Positions 16,250-23,784 of a DNA stretch of 64,000 nt are shown in pieces. A program made the translations under genes and the position numbers. Source of the stretch: Paenarthrobacter ilicis. GTDB taxonomy: Bacteria; Actinomycetota; Actinomycetes; Actinomycetales; Micrococcaceae. Every line of letters begins with the position of its first letter. The first letter of the stretch is position 1. The notes beneath the pieces are model-generated. The model did no database searches, was not told the origin of the DNA, and was given only the letters and a program-made list of their open reading frames with translations. The stretch spans positions 3,596,001 to 3,660,000 of the forward strand of contig NZ_JAFBCD010000001.1 in NCBI RefSeq assembly GCF_016907545.1, in the 5' to 3' direction.

Positions 16250-17021
16250 CCGCCCGCAGCTCCGTGCGCGGACCTTCCACAGCATGGGCACCGTGGTGAG
16301 CCTGACGGTGGCGAGCACCTCCGCACCTGATACTGCCGTGGACGAGCTGGAGTCCGCCGTCGAGGTCCTCGAAGGGATCTTTGCCAACCTCGACCTGACG
16401 TTCAGCCTCTACCGGTCCGGGTCCGAAGCAAACAAGGTCAACAGCGGCGAGCTGGCCCTGGCTTATGCGTCCGAGTCCCTCCGGGATCTGTACGCAGAGG
16501 CTTCGGAATGGCGATTGGCCACGGATGGGGCTTTCACGGCAGAGCGCCCCGACGGCAGGCTCGATCTTTCGGGAATCGTCAAAGCGCATGCAGTCCGGGA
16601 AGCTGAGCTGTCCCTCCGGGCCTTGGGGCTTCAGGATTGGTGCGTGAATGCCGGCGGGGACGTCCTGGTCAGCGGATCCCCTGCGGCAGATGCGGCAGGA
16701 GATCCTTGGTTGGCCGGCATCGTGGACCCCGGGGACCGTCAGTCACTGCTGGGCGCCTACCCGCTGGCGGCCAACAGGGCCCTTGCTACCTCGGGGTCCG
16801 CCGAGCGCGGAGAGCATATCTGGACAGCCGGCTCGGATCGCCCGGAATTCATCCAGGTATCGGTCGCGGCGACGGAGATCGTCACAGCGGACGTGCTGGC
16901 AACGGCAATTGTTGCTGGCGGCACCCGGGCGTTGGATCACGCCGTGGAGCGCTGGGGTGTGGATGTCTTGGCGGTCCATCGTGACGGGTCGTTGCTGGCC
17001 ACACCGGGCTTCCGCGCCTAA
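16233..17021 (+). CDS. apbE: FAD:protein FMN transferase ApbE
   Basis: 262 aa from the ATG at 16233, inside the end of the FMN-binding gene. Family motifs: MGT at 18-20, LTFSLYR at 55-61, LDLSGIVKAHA at 110-120, NAGGDV at 139-144, ATSGSAERG and the late metal-site TADVLATA. ApbE transfers FMN from FAD to a Thr/Ser of a target protein, and the adjacent FMN-binding protein carries the target motif. Unlike many ApbE proteins I see no signal peptide or lipobox, so modification may occur in the cytoplasm before export, or an alternative start could be used. The gene ends 11 nt before a convergent SGNH hydrolase. Confidence 0.9.
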   Translation: MQQTSSRPQLRARTFHSMGTVVSLTVASTSAPDTAVDELESAVEVLEGIFANLDLTFSLYRSGSEANKVNSGELALAYASESLRDLYAEASEWRLATDGAFTAERPDGRLDLSGIVKAHAVREAELSLRALGLQDWCVNAGGDVLVSGSPAADAAGDPWLAGIVDPGDRQSLLGAYPLAANRALATSGSAERGEHIWTAGSDRPEFIQVSVAATEIVTADVLATAIVAGGTRALDHAVERWGVDVLAVHRDGSLLATPGFRA

Positions 17022-17032
17022 GGCTTCCGCAC

Positions 17033-17797
17033 CTAGAAGGGCTTGATCAGTTCCGCGTACTTGGGGCTGAGTCCATCACCGGAGGACACTCCCCGGAGGC
17101 GTCGGGCTACCCACGGCGCGGCCGATTCCTTCACCCAGCGCGCGTTGGCTTTCAGCGTTTCCACCCGGTTGGCCAAACGGATCGGGGCCAGTTCCGGCAC
17201 CTCCACCGCGTGCTCGTGTTCCAGGACATCCAGGACCCGCTTGGCCATGTTGACGTGCCCGGCAGAGGACATGTGCATCCTGTCCTCGTCCCACATCCGC
17301 CAATCGTCGTATTCATCAAAACGCCAGTAGTCCACCAGCAACGCACCGTGGTTGTCCGCGATTTCGCGCACCAGCTCGTTGTAGATGGCGGTCCGTCCGC
17401 GCATGGCATTGAAGACTTTGGAGCCCTTTGCATCAAAGCCCGTGAAGAGGACCACCGTGGCACCGGTCGCGCTCAAACGCGACACCCCGGCGTCGTACTC
17501 CGCCAACAGCGAGTCGATGTCGATCTTGGGCCGCAGGATGTCGTTGGCACCCGCGTAGAGCGTTACCAGGGTGGGATTCATTGCGACGGCGGCATCCACC
17601 TGCTCGGCCATGATCTGGCGCAGCTTCCGGCCACGGATGGCCAGGTTGGCGTAGCCGAATCCCGGATTGCTGCGGGCCAGTTGTTGGGCAACGACGTCTG
17701 CCCACCCGCGGACACCGTTGGGGCGGGCGGAGTCCTGGTCCCCCACGCCTTCAGTGAACGAGTCTCCCAGGGCCACATAACGGGCAGAAAAATCCAT
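17033..17797 (-). CDS. SGNH/GDSL-family hydrolase (paralogue 1)
   Basis: 254 aa, soluble, no signal peptide. Catalytic blocks: GDSFTEGVGD at 12-21 with Ser14, a glycine in NLAIRG, the oxyanion Asn in AGANDIL, and DRMHMSSAGH carrying the Asp/His pair. Such enzymes are esterases, lipases or carbohydrate esterases; the substrate here is unknown. A paralogue with the same blocks lies at 18700-19554. A C-terminal extension of about 50 residues with LRGV is shared by both. A CAAACT box lies 6 nt before the ATG and could make the message leaderless. It is convergent with apbE. Confidence 0.88.
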   Translation of the reverse strand: MDFSARYVALGDSFTEGVGDQDSARPNGVRGWADVVAQQLARSNPGFGYANLAIRGRKLRQIMAEQVDAAVAMNPTLVTLYAGANDILRPKIDIDSLLAEYDAGVSRLSATGATVVLFTGFDAKGSKVFNAMRGRTAIYNELVREIADNHGALLVDYWRFDEYDDWRMWDEDRMHMSSAGHVNMAKRVLDVLEHEHAVEVPELAPIRLANRVETLKANARWVKESAAPWVARRLRGVSSGDGLSPKYAELIKPF

Positions 17798-17845
17798 GCC
17801 GCCAGTTTGCCACCAGAAAGCCGGGACCTACAAAGCGCAGGCGCA

Positions 17846-18325
17846 TCAGGAGTCGCGGAGGATCCAGTGGTTGTTGTCCAGGCGGGCAACGATCTTCTCA
17901 CCGATCCGGGCGAGGTCGGCGACGTCGTCCGGGGTCAAAGAATCCAGCATCAGCGCGCGGACGGATTCCACGTGCGCCGGCGCCAGCTCCACGATGGTTG
18001 CCATGCCGGCATCGGTCAGGTGCGCCACCGTGACACGGGCGTCGCCGGGATGCGTCTGCCGCTCCACCCACCCGCGCTTTTGCAGCTTGGTGACTACGTG
18101 CGAAAGCCGTGACAGCGAGGCGCTGGTCCGTGCAGCGAGCTCACTCATGGGCAGGTAGCGCCCATCGGTTTCGGACAGCATCGCCAGCACGTTGTAGTCG
18201 AACAGCGAGAGCTTTCCCACCGACTGCAGCTGCGTATCCAACGCCGAGGGCAGCAAAGTGTTGATGCTCAGCAAAGCCAGCCAGGCACGGCGTTCGTCGG
18301 CATTGAGCCAGCGGGGTTGAGTCAT
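17846..18325 (-). CDS. MarR-family transcriptional regulator
   Basis: 159 aa with a MarR winged helix: LFDYNVLAMLSETDGRYLPM, then the recognition helix ASLSRLSHVVTKLQKRGWVE (residues about 85-105) and the wing DARVTVAHLTDAG. It is probably a repressor responding to a small aromatic or oxidative signal. The ATG has TAAGAT exactly 6 nt upstream and no ribosome-binding site, so the mRNA is predicted leaderless. It diverges from the YciI gene, and the two promoters sit in the same 67-bp gap, making YciI the most direct candidate target. Confidence 0.88.
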   Translation of the reverse strand: MTQPRWLNADERRAWLALLSINTLLPSALDTQLQSVGKLSLFDYNVLAMLSETDGRYLPMSELAARTSASLSRLSHVVTKLQKRGWVERQTHPGDARVTVAHLTDAGMATIVELAPAHVESVRALMLDSLTPDDVADLARIGEKIVARLDNNHWILRDS

Positions 18326-18331
18326 GAATCC

Positions 18332-18337
18332 ATCTTA
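18332..18337 (-). promoter_or_regulatory. Leaderless -10 box for the MarR gene
   Basis: Minus-strand TAAGAT, 6 nt before the ATG at 18325; no Shine-Dalgarno sequence. Confidence 0.5.
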
Positions 18338-18380
18338 TGAGAATCAACCGCATAACAAGGCCCCTGTCGATGCCACCGGA

Positions 18381-18386
18381 TAGGCT
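18381..18386 (+). promoter_or_regulatory. Leaderless -10 box for the YciI gene
   Basis: TAGGCT, 6 nt before the ATG at 18393. This decides for that ATG over the in-frame GTG at 18387. Confidence 0.5.
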
Positions 18387-18392
18387 GTGCGC

Positions 18393-18680
18393 ATGTTCGT
18401 TGTTTCGCTGACCTATAAGGTTCCCGACGAAATCGTCGATTTCCACCGCGCCGGCCATATGGCCTGGCTTAAGGAAGCGTTCGACGCCGGCATCTTCCTG
18501 GCGTCCGGGCGTCGCGTTCCAGCCACTGGCGGCGTCCTGCTCTCCAAGGTGGATCGGCCCACTTTGGACGCATCACTGGCTGAGGATCCCTTTTACGCCA
18601 ATGGTGTGGCGGAGTTCGAGATCATTGAGTTCAATGCCACCAGCGTGGCTGAGGGATACGAGAACCTGCTGGACAGCTGA
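18393..18680 (+). CDS. YciI-family protein
   Basis: 95 aa starting MFVVSLTYKVPDEIVDFHRA. It matches the YciI ferredoxin-like fold: an early Tyr/Lys strand, the conserved H-R-x-x-H stretch (FHRAGHMAWLKEAFDAG) and a Gly-rich LASGRR turn. Most YciI proteins have no proven function; some act in chlorinated-aromatic or quinone metabolism. The start is placed at the ATG 6 nt after a -10 box. It is divergent from the MarR gene. Confidence 0.85.
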   Translation: MFVVSLTYKVPDEIVDFHRAGHMAWLKEAFDAGIFLASGRRVPATGGVLLSKVDRPTLDASLAEDPFYANGVAEFEIIEFNATSVAEGYENLLDS

Positions 18681-18694
18681 GCCCACCCCGGACG

Positions 18695-18735
18695 CTCTCT
18701 CACATCCCGCCATCCCCCGCCGGACGCTCTCTCAC
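18695..18735 (-). repeat. Dispersed GTGAGAGAG motif, copies 3 and 4 (inverted)
   Basis: Complement CTCTCTCAC at 18695-18703 and 18727-18735, each in a CGGGATGTGAGAGAGCGTCC context (minus strand). The second lies inside the last codons of the SGNH gene and accounts for its C-terminal RDVRERP. Confidence 0.65.
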
Positions 18736-19554
18736 ATCCCGCGCGCTCCTTTCCACCAGCTTCCTTAAACCGCCTTTGCGTGGCACAGTGACCGGCTCCG
18801 GCCAGCGGGCCCGGGTGGAATCACCCAAAGTCACTCCCCGCAGTTTCCGCCCAAACAACGGCACCACCCAGTCGTTGACCCAGCGGCGTTGGGCCCGCTC
18901 CCACTCCCGGAGCGTCAGGCGCGATGGTGGCTCCCATTCCTTGGGCTTGATCTTGTGGGGCACATTCAAGTGGTTCAGGACCTGTGCGGCCAGGTATTTA
19001 TGCCCGGCTTTGGACATGTGAAGGCGGTCAGGGGCCCACATCCGTTTGTCCTTGTAGGCATCGAAGCACCAGTAATCCACCAGTACCGCACCGTACTTTG
19101 CCGCAATATCCCGGACCCGCTGGTTGTAGAGGGTGTTGCGCTTCTTGAAGGGTTCCAGGACAGCTGAGACCTTGACGTCGAACCCGGTAAACAACACCAG
19201 CGTTGCCCCGGTGGCACTGAGCTGTGCCACAAGGAGTTCGTAGTCGGTGAGCAGGGCATCCATGTCCGTGCCGAAATCCAGGATGTCGTTGCCGCCGGCG
19301 TAGAGCGTGATGAGCGTTGGCCGCATGGCCAGTGCCGGCGCCAGCTGTTCATCGATGATGTGCCGGAGCCTCTTGCTGCGGACTGCCAGGTTGGCGTACT
19401 CCCACCCCGGCTCTGCTTTAGCCAGTTTCTCGGCAACCCTGTCGGCCCAGCCGCGCACCCCGTTGGGCAACACAGGGCTGGGGTCCCCGACGCCCTCGGT
19501 GAAAGAGTCCCCCAAGGCGACATACCGCCGTCGACCGTTCTCCCCAGCACCCAC
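18700..19554 (-). CDS. SGNH/GDSL-family hydrolase (paralogue 2)
   Basis: 284 aa, paralogous to 17033-17797. It shares GDSFTEGVGD, PNGVRGWAD, YAGGNDIL, LFTGFD, the block VDYW followed by CFDAYKDKRMW, and DRLHMSKAGH. It is soluble without a signal peptide. It is about 30 residues longer, and its C-terminal end is encoded by one copy of the dispersed GTGAGAGAG repeat, so the tail may be a recent readthrough extension. The GTG start has TAGCGT exactly 6 nt upstream (leaderless). The substrate is unknown. Confidence 0.87.
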   Translation of the reverse strand: MGAGENGRRRYVALGDSFTEGVGDPSPVLPNGVRGWADRVAEKLAKAEPGWEYANLAVRSKRLRHIIDEQLAPALAMRPTLITLYAGGNDILDFGTDMDALLTDYELLVAQLSATGATLVLFTGFDVKVSAVLEPFKKRNTLYNQRVRDIAAKYGAVLVDYWCFDAYKDKRMWAPDRLHMSKAGHKYLAAQVLNHLNVPHKIKPKEWEPPSRLTLREWERAQRRWVNDWVVPLFGRKLRGVTLGDSTRARWPEPVTVPRKGGLRKLVERSARDVRERPAGDGGM

Positions 19555-19560
19555 CCCGCC

Positions 19561-19566
19561 ACGCTA
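19561..19566 (-). promoter_or_regulatory. Leaderless -10 box for SGNH paralogue 2
   Basis: Minus-strand TAGCGT, 6 nt before the GTG at 19554. Confidence 0.45.
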
Positions 19567-19616
19567 GCCCTGGGAAGTTACATCGGGGCAAAAGGAAGGT
19601 GAACGGGGAGCAGGAA

Positions 19617-19657
19617 GTGAGAGAGCGATGGGAGAAAGCGGTAGGGATGTGAGAGAG
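19617..19657 (+). repeat. Dispersed GTGAGAGAG motif, copies 5 and 6
   Basis: Occurrences at 19617-19625 and 19649-19657, 32 bp apart, downstream of the siderophore-interacting protein gene. Pair spacing is nearly the same as in the other two loci (33 and 32 bp). Confidence 0.65.
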
Positions 19658-19664
19658 GGACGGG

Positions 19665-20720
19665 TTAGCCCTCGGCTTTGCCCTTGCGCCAGTAACCCAT
19701 GAAGGCAACCTGCTTGCGGTCGATTCCCACGTCCCGCACCAAGTAGCGACGCATTTCCTTGATCACGAATGCTTCACCGGCGATCCAGGCGTAGAAGGGC
19801 AACGCGCCGGCAGGCAGCGTGGGGTTCTTGGTGGCCTCGATGGCTGCTGCGTCCATGCGTTGCGGGGTTTCCCACAGGATGTCCTGATCCACGTTGACGT
19901 CCTCGGGCTCGGGACCCGCCGCTGATCCTGCGCCCTTGAGTCCAACCCAGCCGGGAACTGGAACGGCCTTTGCAACAGCCTCTTTGAGCAGCTCACCGTG
20001 CGGGCGGGAGCGGCCAATGGCAGCCCCACGCGCCAGCCATGTGATCTGGATGTCTGCAGCGGTGGAGATGTCCTGGAAATCAGCAGCTGAGGGTACTTCC
20101 AGGAATGCGTGCCCGGTCATGTCCGCAGGCAGGCTCTCCAGGATGGCGCTGATGGCGGGAACGGCAGTTTCGTCGCCCGCAAGGAGAATGCGCTGCGCCA
20201 GGCCCGGCCGCCACTCGATGCCGCCGTAAGCTCCGGCGGTGGTGCACTGGGCAGCCCGGTTGTTGGGCCCAATGATGGTGAGGGCATCGCCGGGCTTGGC
20301 GGCGGCGGCCCAATTGGCTGCAGGTCCACCATTACCGGCGTCGTCGAAGTGCATCACGAAGTCAACGTCGATTTCCGGGTACACGGCATCCAGGCGTTCG
20401 GACCGCACGGTGTAGGTACGCATGCTGCCGCGGACGGCCGGGTCCATGGCAAGCCACTCCTGGTACCAGCCGGCCTCCTCCATGGTGAAGACAGGCAGGG
20501 GGATGATCCGGCCGGCGTCGTCGATGGAAGGAATCATCAGCTTCACGCGCAGGTCCAGGGTGTCACCGGCCACTCCGAAATCGCGCAGGCAGTAGCCGCC
20601 GAAAGTAATCCTGCGGAAGTTGGGACTGAGCTCCTGCACCGCGGTCACGGTGACATCGAAGGCGAGGGTCATGGGTTCCACTGCGGCGCTTGCTTTGGCC
20701 TGGGTCGGTTGTGCACTCAT
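19665..20720 (-). CDS. Siderophore-interacting protein (FAD ferric-siderophore reductase)
   Basis: 351 aa of the SIP family. The N-terminal FAD-binding barrel has RTYTVR (about residue 101), and the C-terminal NAD(P)-like part has LAGDETAVPAI, YAWIAGEAFVIKEMRR and VAFMGYWRKG, all diagnostic. It reduces iron in imported ferric siderophores to release Fe(II) in the cytoplasm. It is last in the five-gene uptake operon and overlaps the ATPase gene by 4 nt (ATGA), so it is presumably co-regulated by the DtxR-like operator upstream of the binding protein. Confidence 0.93.
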   Translation of the reverse strand: MSAQPTQAKASAAVEPMTLAFDVTVTAVQELSPNFRRITFGGYCLRDFGVAGDTLDLRVKLMIPSIDDAGRIIPLPVFTMEEAGWYQEWLAMDPAVRGSMRTYTVRSERLDAVYPEIDVDFVMHFDDAGNGGPAANWAAAAKPGDALTIIGPNNRAAQCTTAGAYGGIEWRPGLAQRILLAGDETAVPAISAILESLPADMTGHAFLEVPSAADFQDISTAADIQITWLARGAAIGRSRPHGELLKEAVAKAVPVPGWVGLKGAGSAAGPEPEDVNVDQDILWETPQRMDAAAIEATKNPTLPAGALPFYAWIAGEAFVIKEMRRYLVRDVGIDRKQVAFMGYWRKGKAEG

Positions 20721-21541
20721 GATGCGATCTCCAGTTCGTTGGTTGAAGCGGTACGTGCGTGGTGGCGTCCGATGGGGACGATCAGCGGTGTGCCTGAAAT
20801 GGGATCCGGGACCACCCGTGATTCCAAGCCGAAAACGTTGAACACGAGTTCCTCCGTGACCACTGCCGTGGCAGCACCTTCGGCCACGATGCGCCCGCCC
20901 TTCATGGCGATGACGTGGTCCGCGTAGCGCGCAGCAAGGTTGAGATCGTGCAGCACGATCGCCACGGTGGTGCCGCGGCTGCGGTTGAGGTCGGTGATCA
21001 GGTCCAGGACCTCAACCTGGTGCGCCAGGTCCAGGTAGGTGGTGGGCTCGTCCAGCAGCAGCACATCGGTTTCCTGGGCCAGGGCCATGGCGATCCACAC
21101 GCGCTGGCGCTGCCCGCCGGAGAGTTCATCGATGTCCCGCTCAGCGAGCTCCAGCGTGTCCGTGGCGTCCAGCGCACGCTGCACCGCGGCGTCGTCGGAC
21201 TCGCTCCAGCTCCGGAAGAAGCCCTGGTGCGGGTACCGGCCCCGGCCCACCAGGTCGCGGACGGTGATGCCGTCCGGGGCGGTGGGGTGCTGGGGCAGCA
21301 GGCCGAGGGTACGGGCAAGTTCCTTGGCAGGGCGGCTGTGGATATCCTTGCCGTCCAACGTGACGGTGCCACCGGCGGGCTTCAATAGGCGTGACAGGCC
21401 GCGGAGCAAAGTGGACTTTCCGCAGGCGTTGGCGCCCACGATCATGGTCACTTTGCCTTCGGGGATTTCGGTGGACAGGCCCTCCACCACTTTGCGCTGC
21501 TCGTATTGCAGCGTCAGGTCCTGGGCATTAAGGACGGCCAT
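20717..21541 (-). CDS. Iron-siderophore ABC transporter ATP-binding protein (FepC-like)
   Basis: 274 aa beginning MAVLNAQDLTLQYEQ. Walker A GANACGKST, signature LSGGQRQRVW, Walker B VLLLDEPTTYLDL, H-loop IVLHDLN. It powers the FecCD-type permeases encoded just upstream. The start at 21541 is one base after the permease stop; a longer frame running back into the permease gene is not credible. A C-terminal extension of about 25 residues follows VFGLESRVVPDP. Confidence 0.95.
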   Translation of the reverse strand: MAVLNAQDLTLQYEQRKVVEGLSTEIPEGKVTMIVGANACGKSTLLRGLSRLLKPAGGTVTLDGKDIHSRPAKELARTLGLLPQHPTAPDGITVRDLVGRGRYPHQGFFRSWSESDDAAVQRALDATDTLELAERDIDELSGGQRQRVWIAMALAQETDVLLLDEPTTYLDLAHQVEVLDLITDLNRSRGTTVAIVLHDLNLAARYADHVIAMKGGRIVAEGAATAVVTEELVFNVFGLESRVVPDPISGTPLIVPIGRHHARTASTNELEIAS

Positions 21542-21542
21542 G

Positions 21543-22652
21543 TCAGGCCTCCTTTCGGTTTGACGTGACCAGCAGCCACAGCAGGAAGGGAGCACCCAGT
21601 GCGCCGGTGACGACGCCGACAGGGAGGACGGTCCCGTCAAGGATGACGGGTGCGATGTTGGATGCGAAGAAATCAGCCAGGAGCACTATCAGTGCGCCGG
21701 TGAGGGCCGACGCCGGGAGGCTCGGTTTGCGCACAATCCGCCGGGATATGGGCCCGGCAAGGAAAGCGACAAACGCTACCGGACCAGCAGCGGCCGTTGC
21801 CACCGCAGCCAGCGCGACGGCGGTCAGGACCAGGCCCAGCCTGGCTGCGTTGACCTTGATACCGAGTCCCGCGGCGGTGTCATCCCCCAATTCGAGGATG
21901 CGCAACGGTCCCGCGAGGGCAATGACGGCAGGTATCAGGACCAGCAGGGAAACCAGCAGCACACCTGCGCGGTCCCACGTGGACGAATTGAGGGAACCGT
22001 TGAGCCAGATCAGGGCATCCGCAGCGGTGCGGATATCGGCGCGGGTCATGAGGAAGTTGACCACCGCGTGAAGGGCCGCGGCGATTCCGACCCCGGCAAG
22101 GATGAGCCGGTTGCCGGCAGCGTTGCCGCGGCTTCCTCCGCCGGCGCCTGCCCCTGATCCGCGGGAGATCGCGTAGATAATAGCGGCAACACCCAAGGCG
22201 CCGCCCAACGCAGCCCCCGAAACCACGGCACCTGAAGCGCCAAAAATCACGATTGCCGTCACTGCGGCAGCGCTGGCACCGTAGCTGATTCCGATAATGT
22301 CCGGACTCGCCAAGGGGTTGCGGAGCATTGTTTGGAACAGCGCACCGGCCAAGCCGAAGGCAACGCCGATCATGGTGCCCACCACCGCCCGGGGCAGTTT
22401 GTGTTCCATGACGATGAAGCTGGCACCGGGGATTTTCTCCCCGACGGTCAGGTGGTTGATTACGATGGTGAAGAAATCCGGGATGGTCACGGTGTAACTG
22501 CCCAGGAGGACGTACACGGCAAACATGGCCAGGAGGGCGAATCCGAGCCAGAAGGTGGGGCTCAGTACGCGCCCAAGCGCCAAAGGGCGAGGGCGTTTGG
22601 CGGAAACATTGTCATTGAGTTCCACCACGGGGGCGGTTTTGGTGGTGATCAC
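21543..22652 (-). CDS. Iron-siderophore ABC permease (FecCD family, FepG-like)
   Basis: 369 aa from a GTG that overlaps the preceding permease stop as GTGA; the longer frame to 22913 is an overlap artefact. It has about nine or ten hydrophobic helices and FecCD motifs: LPRAVVGTMIGVAFGLAGAL, LRNPLASPDIIGISYGAS and the late GPVAFVAFLAGPISRR. It forms the transmembrane heterodimer with 22649-23779. Confidence 0.94.
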   Translation of the reverse strand: MITTKTAPVVELNDNVSAKRPRPLALGRVLSPTFWLGFALLAMFAVYVLLGSYTVTIPDFFTIVINHLTVGEKIPGASFIVMEHKLPRAVVGTMIGVAFGLAGALFQTMLRNPLASPDIIGISYGASAAAVTAIVIFGASGAVVSGAALGGALGVAAIIYAISRGSGAGAGGGSRGNAAGNRLILAGVGIAAALHAVVNFLMTRADIRTAADALIWLNGSLNSSTWDRAGVLLVSLLVLIPAVIALAGPLRILELGDDTAAGLGIKVNAARLGLVLTAVALAAVATAAAGPVAFVAFLAGPISRRIVRKPSLPASALTGALIVLLADFFASNIAPVILDGTVLPVGVVTGALGAPFLLWLLVTSNRKEA

Positions 22653-23779
22653 AGTCCGGCCCCCTTTCCACGACGGATGAGCCAGATAAACACCGGCGCG
22701 CCAACCAGGGCAGTCATGATTCCAGCGGGGACCTCTCCCGGGAGCAGGATCACGCGGCCAATGATGTCCGCGCTGATCAGCAGGATGGGTGCTGAGACCA
22801 TGGAAAACGGCAGGATCCAGCGGTAATCCGGGCCGGTCAGGAAGCGGACAGCATGCGGAATGACCAAGCCGAGGAAACCGATGGGGCCAGCCAACGCCGT
22901 GGCCGAACCACACAGCAGGACGATACCCAAGGCGGTCACTCCGCGGGACAAGCCAACGTTCTGGCCAAGTCCGCGAGCAATATCGTCCCCCAGCGCCAGG
23001 CTGTTGAGGACACGGCCGCCAGCCAGGATGATCACTGCACCCGTTGCCAGGAATGGAAGTGCGGGAAGAAGCACGGACCAGTCGCGGCCGCCGATGCTGC
23101 CCACTTGCCAGAAGCGGAAGCGGTCAAAAGTGTCCTGGCTGGACACAAGGATGACGTTCAAAAGGGAGAAAAGACCGGCGCTGAGGGCCGCTCCCGCAAG
23201 CGCAAGTTTGACCGGAGTGGCACCGTCCCGCCCTCGGGAGGCAATGGCGTACACCACGACGGCGGCCACTGCGGCTCCGACGAAGGCGAACCAGATGTAG
23301 CCGGTCAGGGAGCCAATGCCGAAGACGTAGATCCCGATGACGACGGCCAGTGCCGCACCGGCGTTGAGGCCAAGAATGCCTGGATCCGCCAACGGGTTGC
23401 GGGCCACGCCTTGCATGGCCGCACCTGCGAGGCCCAGCGCGGCGCCGGCCAGAAGGCCCAGGACCGTGCGGGGAATCCGGGCAATGACCACAGCATGGTT
23501 GCCGTCCGCAGCGTTGAAGTTGGTGAGTGCTTCCCACACCGTGGCGAGGGGAAGTCCGCGTGCGCCGATCGCCAAGGATGCGGCAGATACTGCTGCGAGT
23601 ACGACGACGGCCACCAACAGCCAAGCGCTGCGCGTGGCTGCAGTGCGCTTGTCCGCTGTTCCACGGGAGCCGGCTCCCCTGCCGGCTTCCACGGAATCAG
23701 GGGTGGTGCCTCCCGGACCGGCAGACACCAAAGTGCCACCGCTCCGCCCCCGAAGTGTCGTCGTCGTACTCAGTTTCAT
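22649..23779 (-). CDS. Iron-siderophore ABC permease (FecCD family, FepD-like)
   Basis: 376 aa. A polar N-terminal tail of about 48 residues precedes the first helix (SAWLLVAVVVLAAVSAASLA). FecCD motifs: IPRTVLGLLAGAALGLAGAA, VARNPLADPGILGLNAGAAL and GPIGFLGLVIPHAVRF. It starts 5 nt after the binding-protein stop and is translationally coupled to the second permease. Confidence 0.94.
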   Translation of the reverse strand: MKLSTTTTLRGRSGGTLVSAGPGGTTPDSVEAGRGAGSRGTADKRTAATRSAWLLVAVVVLAAVSAASLAIGARGLPLATVWEALTNFNAADGNHAVVIARIPRTVLGLLAGAALGLAGAAMQGVARNPLADPGILGLNAGAALAVVIGIYVFGIGSLTGYIWFAFVGAAVAAVVVYAIASRGRDGATPVKLALAGAALSAGLFSLLNVILVSSQDTFDRFRFWQVGSIGGRDWSVLLPALPFLATGAVIILAGGRVLNSLALGDDIARGLGQNVGLSRGVTALGIVLLCGSATALAGPIGFLGLVIPHAVRFLTGPDYRWILPFSMVSAPILLISADIIGRVILLPGEVPAGIMTALVGAPVFIWLIRRGKGAGL

Positions 23780-23784
23780 TGCAG

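Noticed and set aside
13027-19657. GTGAGAGAG motif as a CRISPR array
   Set aside because: Only two copies per locus, repeat too short, no spacer series and no cas genes.
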